Source: Kluyvera ascorbata ATCC 33433 (GTDB taxonomy: Bacteria > Pseudomonadota > Gammaproteobacteria > Enterobacterales > Enterobacteriaceae). Taken from it: DNA of 36,808 nucleotides. Shown here in pieces: positions 17,891-28,138 of this stretch. The notes beneath the pieces are model-generated. The model was not told where the DNA came from. It saw only the letters and a program-made list of their open reading frames with translations, and made no database searches. Made by a program: the position numbers and the translations under genes. The DNA is taken from positions 1-36,808 of the forward strand of contig NZ_JMPL01000035.1 of the NCBI RefSeq assembly GCF_000735365.1, given 5' to 3'. Numbering within the stretch: position 1 is the stretch's first letter; every line of letters begins with the position of its first letter.

Positions 17891-18994
17891 ATGGCGCATA
17901 TTGTAACCCTAAATACCCCATCCAGAGAAGATTGGTTGATGCAACTTGCCGATGTTCTCACCGATCCGGATGAACTATTACGTCTTCTGAATATAGACGC
18001 TGATGAAAATTTGCTCGCTGGCCGTGAGGCTAAGCGCCTGTTTGCCCTACGCGTTCCGCGTGCGTTTGTGGCGCGAATGGAGAAAGGCAATCCGAACGAT
18101 CCGCTTTTGTGTCAGGTACTTACCTCGCAAGAAGAGTTTATTGCCGCGCCCGGTTTTTCCACCGATCCGCTGGAAGAGCAGCACAGCGTGGTGCCCGGAC
18201 TGCTGCATAAGTACCGTAATCGTGCGCTATTGCTGGTAAAAGGCGGTTGTGCGGTGAATTGTCGTTATTGCTTCCGCCGTCACTTCCCGTATGCCGACAA
18301 TCAGGGCAATAAGCGGAACTGGCAGGCTGCGCTGGACTATGTAAGTGCGCATCCGGAACTGGACGAAATCATTTTCTCAGGCGGCGATCCGCTGATGGCA
18401 AAAGATCACGAACTAGATTGGCTGCTCACCCAGCTTGAGGCCATTCCACATATCAAGCGCCTGCGTATTCATAGCCGCTTGCCGATCGTCATTCCAGCAC
18501 GTATCACCGACACGCTGACGGCACGCTTTGAACGTTCATCGTTGCAGATCCTGCTGGTGAACCATATCAACCACGCCAATGAGATTGACGATGAGTTCCG
18601 TCAGGCCATGGTACGCTTACGCCGGGCAGGCGTAACGTTACTCAACCAGAGCGTATTGCTGCGCGGCGTGAACGATAACGCGCAGACCCTGGCGAACCTC
18701 AGCAATGCGCTGTTTGATGCCGGCGTGATGCCTTATTACCTGCACGTGCTGGATAAAGTACAGGGCGCGGCACACTTCCTCGTCAGCGATGACGAAGCGC
18801 GAGAAATTATGCGCGAACTGCTCACGCTTATCTCCGGCTATATGGTGCCGAGACTGGCGCGAGAAATTGGCGGCGAGCCCAGTAAAACACCGACTGGATC
18901 TCCAGCTACGTCAGCAATAAACGAAATGAAAAGGCAGACTTCGGTCTGCCTCTTTTTTGGACATCATAATGGTCTGTGCTATTTTAACTATTAA
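17891..18994 (+). CDS. epmB: L-lysine 2,3-aminomutase EpmB with frameshifted, extended C-terminus
   Basis: A radical-SAM enzyme that makes (R)-beta-lysine for EpmA to load on EF-P. The cluster motif [15 protein letters not shown] (CxxxCxxC) lies near residues 120-134; FSGGDPLMA and the PLP-binding half follow. E. coli EpmB has 342 residues and ends [12 protein letters not shown]. Here the same codons CTG GAT CTC CAG CTA CGT CAG CAA TAA are present at 18894-18920 but one frame off, because of one extra base near 18893. The protein therefore reads [19 protein letters not shown] and ends at 18994, at 367 residues. The core is intact, so activity is probably kept. A sequencing error is possible. 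Confidence 0.9.
   Translation: MAHIVTLNTPSREDWLMQLADVLTDPDELLRLLNIDADENLLAGREAKRLFALRVPRAFVARMEKGNPNDPLLCQVLTSQEEFIAAPGFSTDPLEEQHSVVPGLLHKYRNRALLLVKGGCAVNCRYCFRRHFPYADNQGNKRNWQAALDYVSAHPELDEIIFSGGDPLMAKDHELDWLLTQLEAIPHIKRLRIHSRLPIVIPARITDTLTARFERSSLQILLVNHINHANEIDDEFRQAMVRLRRAGVTLLNQSVLLRGVNDNAQTLANLSNALFDAGVMPYYLHVLDKVQGAAHFLVSDDEAREIMRELLTLISGYMVPRLAREIGGEPSKTPTGSPATSAINEMKRQTSVCLFFGHHNGLCYFNY
18932..18958 (+). terminator. Intrinsic terminator of epmB
   Basis: AGGCAGAC-TTCG-GTCTGCCT, an 8-bp stem with a UUCG tetraloop, is followed by CTTTTTT. It sits 12 bases after the ancestral epmB stop (18918-18920), but inside the extended reading frame created by the frameshift. Confidence 0.9.
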
Positions 18995-19068
18995 GATTCA
19001 TTTAAAAATAATTTAAATCAATAAGTTAAGTAAACACATTTAACCTAAAAATGGTTAAGGAGAACCGT

Positions 19069-19932
19069 TTGTCTATTTCTATCAAAGGCATTAACGCAGG
19101 CGTTATTCGTCAGGAAAATAACTTCATTGCGCTGGCCTTAAAAGTTAAAGAGCCGCGTAACAAAGAGTCGCTCTTTTTCCTGCCCGCTATCGTGCTGAAA
19201 GATTTGCTGATTGCCCTCGAATACCGTCTTGCGCAGATCCCGCAGCTCAACGCCGACGAGCGTAGCCGCTACGAAAAGGCGCGCGATAAAGCCACTGCGA
19301 AAATGCACCAGAATATCCCAGCTTTGCAGCGCGAAGAGCTGGAGCAAGCCGATGTGAATCTTCGCGTCAACGCCATCGCACTCACGCATGATGACAATGA
19401 AACCCAGACGTTCACCCTGACGCTGCATTCCGGCAAAAAGGTCGAGCTGGTCGTTGATCTGCTGCAAATCGAGCTGCTGGTGACCGTGATGGTCCATGCC
19501 ATCAATAACGCGGGGATGAACGAGCTGTCGCTGCGCATCTCTTCCATGCTGGATTTCCTGCCACTGTACGATGTGGACTGCCAGGCAGGCGGTAATCTGG
19601 AATACGACACATACGACCATCCGGCCTGGAAACGAAACCTGTTCGTTCACCATCTGGCGGTTATCTATCGTTATACCGATACCGAAGGGAAAACGCAGTT
19701 TAGCGGGACGGTGATTAAAACGCGCAGCAAACCGGGCACGAAAGACGTCGAAGCCGTCACCCGTCGACTGTTAGATTGCAGCCCAAGGTTGAAGAAACTC
19801 GCGGGCTTACCGTGCCAGGTTTTTGTCAGAGCACTCTCTTCTGACAAACGTAAAACCTTCACGGCTGATGCCTGCATGCAGGCGCTGTATCAACTACAGC
19901 AAAGCGTAGAAAAAAACGCAGAAAAAGCCTGA
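19069..19932 (+). CDS. yjeJ: Conserved protein YjeJ, function unknown (TTG start)
   Basis: A 287-residue soluble protein related to E. coli YjeJ along its length, for example SISIKGINAGVIRQENNFI and FLPLYDVDCQAGGNLEYDTY. It has no signal peptide, membrane segment or enzyme motif that I recognise. I start it at TTG 19069 because AAGGAG ends 6 bases before it and the N-terminus then aligns with E. coli. An ATG 18 bases upstream has no ribosome-binding site and would place AAGGAG inside the gene. It lies between epmB and yjeI, as in E. coli, after an AT-rich 74-base gap. Confidence 0.85.
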   Translation: MSISIKGINAGVIRQENNFIALALKVKEPRNKESLFFLPAIVLKDLLIALEYRLAQIPQLNADERSRYEKARDKATAKMHQNIPALQREELEQADVNLRVNAIALTHDDNETQTFTLTLHSGKKVELVVDLLQIELLVTVMVHAINNAGMNELSLRISSMLDFLPLYDVDCQAGGNLEYDTYDHPAWKRNLFVHHLAVIYRYTDTEGKTQFSGTVIKTRSKPGTKDVEAVTRRLLDCSPRLKKLAGLPCQVFVRALSSDKRKTFTADACMQALYQLQQSVEKNAEKA

Positions 19933-19939
19933 CGCACTA

Positions 19940-19964
19940 CGCCCCCGAAATACTAGCGGGGGCG
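19940..19964. terminator. Hairpin between convergent yjeJ and yjeI
   Basis: CGCCCCCG and CGGGGGCG form a perfect 8-bp stem around AAATACTAG. There is no U-run on either side, so it may be a terminator remnant or an mRNA 3'-end stabiliser serving both genes. Confidence 0.45.
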
Positions 19965-19975
19965 CTACGCGTGAA

Positions 19976-20329
19976 TCAGTTCGGGCACTTATAAACCTGA
20001 CCGTTCATTTCGCTGTCGGTCGGCACGAAGCTGGACAGTACGCCTTGTGTCGGGCTGCTTACGCCATAAATAACGTTGCCGCCCATCTCTGCGGCGTGGT
20101 TACGCAGCGCATTGGCCGCACCGCGCAGAGAGCCACCTTCAGCACCCTGCTGCCCAGAAAGCCAGTTACCCTGAGTCCCGGTAGCGGTACCCAGCAGCTG
20201 ACACTCCGCACCCGGTTTATCTTCTACAAAGCGTACGTTCTGGCCGCCAGAGGTCAGTTCCGTGGTTGAGCTACAGCCGGCCAGCAGCAGCGCTGCGCCA
20301 ACGATCCCTGCCAAATATTTTACCTGCAT
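19976..20329 (-). CDS. yjeI: DUF4156-type lipoprotein YjeI
   Basis: A 117-residue lipoprotein, equal in length to E. coli YjeI. MQVKYLAGIVGAALLLAGCS is a signal peptide with lipobox LAGC and lipidated Cys19. The rest, with GGSLRGAANALRNHAAEMGG and a final VYKCPN, is the DUF4156 domain of unknown function. I chose the ATG at 20329; the 30 upstream in-frame codons run through the gap and the groE terminator and are not a signal peptide. It is downstream of groEL but separated by a strong terminator. Confidence 0.9.
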   Translation of the reverse strand: MQVKYLAGIVGAALLLAGCSSTTELTSGGQNVRFVEDKPGAECQLLGTATGTQGNWLSGQQGAEGGSLRGAANALRNHAAEMGGNVIYGVSSPTQGVLSSFVPTDSEMNGQVYKCPN

Positions 20330-20405
20330 GTTATTCCCCATAATCAATGAGCTGGACGCAAGCCGCCCGTGTGTAAACCTTATACCTAAAAGATGACCAA
20401 AAGAA

Positions 20406-20435
20406 AAACCCCCGAGCATTTCTGCTCGGGGGTTT
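20406..20435. terminator. Intrinsic terminator of groES-groEL
   Basis: AAACCCCCGAGCA and TGCTCGGGGGTTT form a 13-bp stem with a 4-base loop. On the minus strand it runs into GGGGGTTTTTCTTTT, a strong terminator 28 bases after the groEL stop. Confidence 0.95.
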
Positions 20436-20462
20436 CTTGATGCTATGGGGTATAGCGCACGA

Positions 20463-22121
<1,659 letters not shown>

Positions 22122-22142
22122 TCAAATTCGTTCGCGCGTTGC

Positions 22143-22580
<438 letters not shown>

Positions 22581-22690
22581 TCACGATAAATCGCTGAATT
22601 ACCGGCTTAGAACAGCACAATGCCGCGGGGCCGTCGGGAGGGGGGATGTGGTAACATTTTGCTCTTTTTGCAAGGGTGTGGACGAGGGAC

Positions 22691-23926
22691 ATGGCAGGAC
22701 TTAAACAGGAGCTCGGGTTAGCTCAGGGAGTAGGATTACTATCGACGTCGCTGCTTGGCACCGGCGTCTTTGCCGTTCCGGCGCTGGGCGCGCTGGTCGC
22801 CGGTGATAATAGCCTGTGGGCATGGCCCGCGCTGATTGTACTGGTCTTTCCCGTGGCGATTGTTTTTGCCCTTCTGGGTCGACACTTTCCCAGCGCCGGC
22901 GGCGTAGCACACTTCGTCGAAATGGCCTTTGGCCCTCGCCTCGCCCGCGTAACCGGCTGGCTGTTCCTTTCCGTTATCCCGGTTGGACTGCCCGCCGCGC
23001 TGCATATCGCCTCTGGCTTTACCCAGGCGTTGTTCGGCTGGCATGGCTGGCAGCTGCTGATGGCGGAGATGGCGACGCTGGCGATTGTCTGGTGGCTGGG
23101 CTCACGCGGCGCCAGCTCCAGCGCTAATTTGCAGACGCTGGTCGCCATTTTGATTGTTGCCCTGCTGGCCGCCATTTGGGTCTACGGCGATATTTCTGTA
23201 AAAGCGATCCCTTTCCCGGCGCTACCGGATGTCGATAGTTCACAGCTTTTCGCCGCGCTATCGGTGATGTTCTGGTGCTTCGTCGGCTTAGAAGCGTTCG
23301 CCCATATGGCCTCAGAATTTCGCAACCCGGAGCGCGACTTCCCGCGCGCGCTGATTATCGGCCTGCTGTTGGCGGGTGTGGTCTACTGGGCCTGTACCGT
23401 GCTGGTGCTGCACTTCCACGCCTACGGTGCCGCCAATACCGCGGCGGCCTCACTGCCGACCATCGTGGTGCAACTGTTTGGCGTGAAAGCGCTGTGGCTG
23501 GCGAGCGTGGTCGGCTTCCTCGCCTGCTTCGCCAGCCTCAATATCTATATTCAAAGCTTCGCCCGGCTGGTGTGGTCGCAGGCGCAGTCTAAGCCGGATA
23601 GCTATCTGGCGCGCCTCTCGCCGGGGCTGGTGCCGCGCAATGCGCTGAGCGTGGTGATTGGCAGTTGCATGGTGAGCACGCTTGCCAGCTACTGGCTAAA
23701 CATCAACCTCGATGCGCTGATCGTCTACGCCAACGGCATCTTTATTATGATTTATCTGCTGTGCATGCTGGCGGGCTGCCGGTTGTTAAGCGGGCGCTAC
23801 CGCGCATTATCCGTCGTGGGCGTGGCGCTGTGCGTGCTGTTGCTGTCAATGGTGGGATGGAAAAGCCTGTACGCGATCGTGATGCTGGCCGCGCTGTGGG
23901 TGCTGCTGCCGAAAAGGAAGGCCTGA
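22691..23926 (+). CDS. yjeH: L-methionine / branched-chain amino acid exporter YjeH
   Basis: A 411-residue APC-superfamily inner-membrane protein with about 12 transmembrane segments. E. coli YjeH exports methionine and branched-chain amino acids. It keeps the family start GLKQELGLAQGVGLLSTSLL with the helix-1 break GTGVFAVPALG, and the segment FWCFVGLEAFAHMASEFRNP. GAGGG lies 3 bases before the ATG at 22691; an ATG 5 codons earlier would overlap that ribosome-binding site. A TGG-TAACAT extended -10 is visible about 35 bases upstream. Divergent from groES and monocistronic. Confidence 0.92.
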   Translation: MAGLKQELGLAQGVGLLSTSLLGTGVFAVPALGALVAGDNSLWAWPALIVLVFPVAIVFALLGRHFPSAGGVAHFVEMAFGPRLARVTGWLFLSVIPVGLPAALHIASGFTQALFGWHGWQLLMAEMATLAIVWWLGSRGASSSANLQTLVAILIVALLAAIWVYGDISVKAIPFPALPDVDSSQLFAALSVMFWCFVGLEAFAHMASEFRNPERDFPRALIIGLLLAGVVYWACTVLVLHFHAYGAANTAAASLPTIVVQLFGVKALWLASVVGFLACFASLNIYIQSFARLVWSQAQSKPDSYLARLSPGLVPRNALSVVIGSCMVSTLASYWLNINLDALIVYANGIFIMIYLLCMLAGCRLLSGRYRALSVVGVALCVLLLSMVGWKSLYAIVMLAALWVLLPKRKA

Positions 23927-23932
23927 GCATTC

Positions 23933-23979
23933 CCGGCGTCGCTGCCGACCTGTAGCCCGGCCGAGCGCAGCGACGCCGG
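23933..23979. repeat. REP palindrome after yjeH
   Basis: CCGGCGTCGCTGC and GCAGCGACGCCGG are 13-base perfect inverted repeats around a centre that contains GTAGCCCGGCC, the core of the other REP copies in this window. It lies just before the shared yjeH/fxsA terminator. Confidence 0.7.
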
Positions 23980-23998
23980 AACCTCACCAACGCCATAA

Positions 23999-24032
23999 AA
24001 AAAGCCGGAGGCTCAACGCGCTCCGGCTTTTT
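23999..24032. terminator. Bidirectional terminator between yjeH and fxsA
   Basis: AAAAAGCCGGAG and CTCCGGCTTTTT form a 12-bp stem with a 10-base loop, with a T-run on both strands. It serves the convergent yjeH and fxsA genes. Confidence 0.9.
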
Positions 24033-24046
24033 ATTATCACCACCAC

Positions 24047-24523
24047 TTACGGGCGATGATCGTCTTTGTTGTCCAACTGGTCCGGGCGCTCGTCCTTACG
24101 CTGATACTCACCGTCAAACGTCTGCCCGCCCGTAGTACCGCCCGCAAACCCGCCGCCCGGCATCCGATTAAAGTGCAGATACGGCATCAGCTTCACGGTG
24201 AGGTGTTTCTGCACCGGCGGCAGCAACAGCACCAGACCTAACAAGTCGGTAAAGAACCCTGGCAGCAGCAGCAGCAAACCGGCGAGGATCAGCGAAACGC
24301 TTTTGACCATCTCGGCCGCCGGGCTTTCGCCCGCCTGCATTTTTTCCTGCATCAGCATCAGGTTTTTGAAGCCCTGATTGCGCACCAGCGACATGCCGAT
24401 GACGGAGGTAAAAATAACCAGCACTAACGTCAGCAGGACGCCAAACACATGGGCGACCTGGATAAAAATCGATATCTCAATGTAAACATAGAGAAAAATG
24501 GCAATTAACGGTATCCAGCGCAC
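24047..24523 (-). CDS. fxsA: FxsA inner-membrane protein (GTG start)
   Basis: A 158-residue protein, the E. coli FxsA length. It has transmembrane segments near the N-terminus (IFLYVYIEISIFIQVAHVFG) and in the middle (LLLLLPGFFTDLLGLVLLLP), then a hydrophilic, Gly- and Asp-rich tail. Overproduced FxsA relieves exclusion of phage T7 by the F plasmid in E. coli; its normal role is unknown. I prefer GTG 24523 to ATG 24529: AGGAG touches the ATG but lies 6 bases from the GTG, and the GTG gives MRWIPLIAIF, aligning with E. coli MRWLPFIAIF. Confidence 0.88.
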   Translation of the reverse strand: MRWIPLIAIFLYVYIEISIFIQVAHVFGVLLTLVLVIFTSVIGMSLVRNQGFKNLMLMQEKMQAGESPAAEMVKSVSLILAGLLLLLPGFFTDLLGLVLLLPPVQKHLTVKLMPYLHFNRMPGGGFAGGTTGGQTFDGEYQRKDERPDQLDNKDDHRP

Positions 24524-24659
24524 TGGCATCTCCTGTTCGAAAAATAACGCGATTCGCGCGTTTGCAGCGATTCACAGCCCGCTACACTACCTTTAGATGG
24601 TGGTGATTCATCGTATTTCAATCAGCACCTGTCCATAATTTTGTCAACAATGGTCAAGC

Positions 24660-24675
24660 GGTGACTCATTTCACA
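24660..24675 (+). promoter_or_regulatory. CRP-like site upstream of aspA
   Basis: GGTGA-CTCATT-TCACA matches the CRP consensus TGTGA-N6-TCACA at nine of ten core positions. It lies about 91 bases before the predicted aspA start point in the 337-base fxsA-aspA gap. CRP activation of aspA is known in E. coli. Apart from these aspA elements I see nothing further defined in the gap. Confidence 0.6.
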
Positions 24676-24709
24676 AATCAATAATTCTTATCTGTTCCGT
24701 CTGATAATA

Positions 24710-24751
24710 AGTGATCCAGATTACTGCAATCCGCTATTATCAGCATATGAT
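24710..24751 (+). promoter_or_regulatory. CRP/FNR-like site and -10 of the aspA promoter
   Basis: AGTGATCCAGATTACT (24710-24725) is a weak match to both the CRP (TGTGA-N6-TCACA) and FNR (TTGAT-N4-ATCAA) patterns. TATGAT at 24746-24751 is a plausible -10. The site would then be centred about 41.5 bases before the start point near 24759, a class II activator position. Which regulator binds cannot be decided by eye. Confidence 0.5.
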
Positions 24752-24860
24752 CATGGACACCGGGCCGATTAAGGAAATAATCTGCGGTCAGAAAACGCAT
24801 AACCATTCAGATTATGCGTATTTGGTGAAATCATTGGCAGCTCGCAAATAGAAGGTTCAC

Positions 24861-26297
24861 ATGCTAAACAACATTCGTATCGAAGAAGATCTGTTGGGTA
24901 CCAGGGAAGTTCCGGCTGACGCTTATTACGGCGTTCATACTCTGAGAGCGATTGAAAACTTTTACATCAGCAACAGCAAAATCAGCGACATCCCGGAATT
25001 TGTTCGTGGGATGGTGATGGTGAAAAAAGCAGCGGCCCTGGCGAACAAAGAACTGCAAACGATCCCTAAAGGCGTGGCGAATGCCATTATTGCTGCCTGT
25101 GATGAAGTCCTGAATAACGGCAAATGCATGGACCAGTTCCCGGTAGACGTTTACCAGGGCGGTGCAGGCACCTCCGTTAACATGAACACCAACGAGGTAC
25201 TGGCAAACATCGGCCTGGAGCTGATGGGCCACCAGAAAGGGGAATACCAGTACCTGAACCCGAACGACCACGTCAACAAATGCCAGTCCACCAACGACGC
25301 CTACCCAACCGGTTTCCGCATCGCGGTGTACACCTCTATTCTGAAGCTGATTGATGCGATTAATCAGCTGGGCGAAGGCTTCCAGCGCAAAGCGGCGGAA
25401 TTCCAGGACATCCTGAAAATGGGCCGTACCCAGCTGCAGGACGCGGTACCGATGACCCTGGGCCAGGAGTTCCACGCGTTCAACGTGCTGCTGACCGAAG
25501 AGACCAAAAACCTGCTGCGCACCGCAGAACTGCTGCTGGAAGTGAACCTCGGCGCGACCGCTATCGGTACTCGCCTGAACACCCCGGACGGCTATCAACA
25601 GCTGGCGGTACAGAAGCTGGCGGAAGTCAGTAATCTGGCGGTTGTCCCGGCAGAAGACCTGATCGAAGCAACCTCCGACTGCGGCGCGTACGTGATGGTA
25701 CACAGCTCGCTGAAACGCCTGGCGGTGAAAATGTCGAAGATCTGTAACGACCTTCGCCTGCTCTCCTCCGGCCCGCGCGCTGGCCTGAACGAAATCAACC
25801 TGCCGGAACTGCAGGCGGGCTCGTCCATCATGCCAGCCAAAGTTAACCCGGTGGTGCCAGAAGTGGTGAACCAGGTATGCTTCAAGGTTATCGGCAACGA
25901 CACCACCGTCACCATGGCATCTGAAGCCGGTCAGCTGCAGCTGAACGTGATGGAGCCAGTGATTGGCCAGGCGCTGTTTGAGTCTATCCACATCCTGACC
26001 AACGCCTGCTACAACCTGCTGGAAAAATGCATCGACGGGATTACCGCGAACAAAGAAGTGTGCGAAAGCTACGTCTATAACTCGATTGGTATCGTCACCT
26101 ACCTCAACCCGTTCATCGGCCACCACAACGGCGACATCGTCGGTAAAATTTGTGCCGAAACCGGTAAGAGCGTACGTGAAGTGGTGCTGGAGCGCGGACT
26201 GCTGACGGAAGCGGAGCTGGACGATATCTTCTCCCCGCAAAACCTGATGCATCCGGCCTATAAAGCGAAGCGATATACCGATGAAAGCGAACAGTAG
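24861..26297 (+). CDS. aspA: Aspartate ammonia-lyase (aspartase)
   Basis: A 478-residue cytoplasmic enzyme, the E. coli length, that converts L-aspartate to fumarate and ammonia. The fumarase/aspartase signature [10 protein letters not shown] with the catalytic-loop serine is at residues 320-329, and other substrate segments such as [14 protein letters not shown] and [11 protein letters not shown] are intact. Its product feeds fumarate reductase under anaerobiosis. The C4-dicarboxylate antiporter dcuA follows after 110 bases and a terminator, so dcuA is expressed partly by readthrough or from its own promoter. Confidence 0.97.
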   Translation: MLNNIRIEEDLLGTREVPADAYYGVHTLRAIENFYISNSKISDIPEFVRGMVMVKKAAALANKELQTIPKGVANAIIAACDEVLNNGKCMDQFPVDVYQGGAGTSVNMNTNEVLANIGLELMGHQKGEYQYLNPNDHVNKCQSTNDAYPTGFRIAVYTSILKLIDAINQLGEGFQRKAAEFQDILKMGRTQLQDAVPMTLGQEFHAFNVLLTEETKNLLRTAELLLEVNLGATAIGTRLNTPDGYQQLAVQKLAEVSNLAVVPAEDLIEATSDCGAYVMVHSSLKRLAVKMSKICNDLRLLSSGPRAGLNEINLPELQAGSSIMPAKVNPVVPEVVNQVCFKVIGNDTTVTMASEAGQLQLNVMEPVIGQALFESIHILTNACYNLLEKCIDGITANKEVCESYVYNSIGIVTYLNPFIGHHNGDIVGKICAETGKSVREVVLERGLLTEAELDDIFSPQNLMHPAYKAKRYTDESEQ

Positions 26298-26317
26298 TCT
26301 TTCTGACTAATAAACTG

Positions 26318-26345
26318 AGGCATGTCATGATGACATGCCTTTTTT
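26318..26345 (+). terminator. Intrinsic terminator after aspA
   Basis: AGGCATGTCA-TGA-TGACATGCCT is a 10-bp stem ending in TTTTTT, 20 bases past the aspA stop. It would separate or attenuate expression of dcuA. Confidence 0.85.
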
Positions 26346-26407
26346 GTTTCTATAATTCACGAAAACACAACAATTACATATCAACTTGTTAAACAAGGAA
26401 GGCTATT

Positions 26408-27709
26408 ATGTTTGGAGCAGAGCTGGTCATTGTGCTTCTTGCCATTTATCTGGGGGCAAGACTTGGCGGTATCGGCATTGGTTTCGCCGGCGGTTTCGGC
26501 GTGCTGGTGCTGACGCTCATCTTTCAAATTAAACCCGGTGCGATACCCTTTGACGTTATTGAAATCATCATGGCGGTTATCGCTGCCATTGCCGCGATGC
26601 AGATTGCGGGAGGGATGGATTATCTCGTCAGTCTGGCCGAGCGACTGCTCCGCCGTCACCCCAAATACATCACCTTCTTAGCGCCGCTGGTCACTTGGTT
26701 TATGACCATTCTGGCGGGCACTGGGCACACCGCGTTCTCCACGCTGCCGGTCATCACTGAAGTCGCCAAAGAGCAGGGGATCCGCCCTTCTCGCCCGCTC
26801 TCTATTGCCGTGGTCGCCTCGCAGATTGCGATTACCGCCTCGCCGATTTCCGCGGCGGTGGTGTTCTTCGCCGGCATTCTGGAACCGATGGGCGTGAGCT
26901 ACCTGACGCTGCTGGCTATCTGTATTCCGGTAACGCTGATTGCCGTTATGCTCACTGCCGTTGTCTGTAACTTCCTCGGCTGCGAGCTGAAAGACGACCC
27001 GGTGTATCAGGAACGTCTGGCAAAAGGTGAAGTGCGCCTGCGCGGTAGCAAAGTGTTTGAGCTGAAGCCGCACGCGAAGCGCTCCGTCCTGCTGTTCCTG
27101 ATTGGTATTGTGGCGGTGATGTTCTACGCCACCGCCATCAGCGACACCGTCGGGCTGATTCAGAACCCGGTACTGCCGCGTAACGAAGCGATTGTGGTGT
27201 TCATGCTGACCATCGCCACGCTGATTTGTATCACCTGTAAAGTCGATACCGGCGAGATCCTCAACGCCAGCACCTTTAAGTCCGGCATGAGCGCCTGCGT
27301 ATGCGTGCTGGGCGTTGCATGGCTGGGCGATACCTTCGTGAAAGCGCATATTACCGACATTCAGGCGGTAGCGGGCGACCTGCTGCACAATTATCCGTGG
27401 CTGCTGGCGGTGGTGCTGTTCTTTGCCGCAACCCTGCTTTACTCCCAGGCGGCAACCACCAAAGCGCTGATGCCTGCGGCGCTGATGCTCGGCGTAACCC
27501 CGCTGACGGCGATTGCTTCCTTCGCGGCGGTTTCCGCGCTGTTCGTGCTGCCAACCTACCCGACGCTGCTGGCCGCGGTAGAGATGGATGACACCGGCTC
27601 TACGCGCATCGGCAAATACGTGTTTAACCACGCCTTCCTGATCCCGGGCGTGATCGCCATTACCCTGTGCGTGATCCTCGGTTTTATCTTCGGCGGCCTG
27701 ATGCTCTAA
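26408..27709 (+). CDS. dcuA: Anaerobic C4-dicarboxylate antiporter DcuA
   Basis: A 433-residue Dcu-family inner-membrane transporter with about 10-12 hydrophobic segments. It exchanges aspartate, fumarate, malate and succinate. Family segments such as LGARLGGIGIGFAGGFGVLV, SQIAITASPISAAVVF and LPTYPTLLAAVEMDDTG point to DcuA, not DcuB, and the aspA neighbour agrees. AAGGAAGG lies 7 bases before the ATG. Residues in several loops differ from E. coli DcuA as I recall it, so this copy is more diverged than its neighbours. Confidence 0.92.
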   Translation: MFGAELVIVLLAIYLGARLGGIGIGFAGGFGVLVLTLIFQIKPGAIPFDVIEIIMAVIAAIAAMQIAGGMDYLVSLAERLLRRHPKYITFLAPLVTWFMTILAGTGHTAFSTLPVITEVAKEQGIRPSRPLSIAVVASQIAITASPISAAVVFFAGILEPMGVSYLTLLAICIPVTLIAVMLTAVVCNFLGCELKDDPVYQERLAKGEVRLRGSKVFELKPHAKRSVLLFLIGIVAVMFYATAISDTVGLIQNPVLPRNEAIVVFMLTIATLICITCKVDTGEILNASTFKSGMSACVCVLGVAWLGDTFVKAHITDIQAVAGDLLHNYPWLLAVVLFFAATLLYSQAATTKALMPAALMLGVTPLTAIASFAAVSALFVLPTYPTLLAAVEMDDTGSTRIGKYVFNHAFLIPGVIAITLCVILGFIFGGLML

Positions 27710-27731
27710 TCCGCTATAAAAATCGTTAAAG

Positions 27732-27758
27732 TCGGGCCGCGCTGCGGCCCGATTCATT
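27732..27758 (+). terminator. Hairpin terminator after dcuA
   Basis: TCGGGCCGC-GCT-GCGGCCCGA is a perfect 9-bp GC-rich stem followed by the weak run TTCATT, 22 bases past the dcuA stop. Confidence 0.65.
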
Positions 27759-27777
27759 CAATCCCCATTACCCGCCG

Positions 27778-27786
27778 TGCTATAGT
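27778..27786 (+). promoter_or_regulatory. Extended -10 promoter of cutA-dsbD
   Basis: TGC-TATAGT is an extended -10 element 28 bases before the cutA start. The -35 region is poor (TTCAAT with an 18-base spacer). Confidence 0.5.
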
Positions 27787-27814
27787 GCCTCTTTTCATCG
27801 ATACGAGGTTTGCA

Positions 27815-28138
27815 ATGAGTACTCCCGACGCTGTTGTGGTTCTCTGTACTGCTCCTGATGAAGCCACCGCCCAGGACCTGGCGGCGAAAGTGCTGGCAGA
27901 AAAGCTGGCGGCCTGCGCTACGCTGCTGCCCGGCGCAACATCGCTCTACTACTGGGAGGGGAAACTCGAACAGGAGTATGAAGTGCAGATGCTGCTGAAA
28001 ACCGACCACGCGCACCAGCAGGCGCTGCTCGACTGTCTGAAGGCTCACCACCCGTATCAAACGCCCGAACTTCTGGTTTTACCCGTTACTCACGCAGATA
28101 CCGATTACCTCTCATGGCTCAACGCTTCCTTACGCTGA
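27815..28138 (+). CDS. cutA: Divalent-cation tolerance protein CutA
   Basis: A 107-residue trimeric, PII-like fold protein linked to copper tolerance; its biochemical role is unclear. The family core [20 protein letters not shown] and the end [13 protein letters not shown] match E. coli. The ATG at 27815 has GAGG 7 bases upstream; 10 earlier in-frame codons overlap the promoter and are rejected. It overlaps dsbD by 25 bases, so the two are cotranscribed. Confidence 0.95.
   Translation: MSTPDAVVVLCTAPDEATAQDLAAKVLAEKLAACATLLPGATSLYYWEGKLEQEYEVQMLLKTDHAHQQALLDCLKAHHPYQTPELLVLPVTHADTDYLSWLNASLR

Noticed and set aside
24864-26252. Long minus-strand frame (462 codons) opposite aspA
   Set aside because: It is antisense to a well-conserved enzyme gene; the open frame follows from codon bias and the protein is low-complexity in His, Gln and Val.
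26678-27757. Minus-strand frame (359 codons) opposite dcuA
   Set aside because: The translation is rich in His, Arg and Gln and lacks any domain; it is a shadow of the transporter gene.
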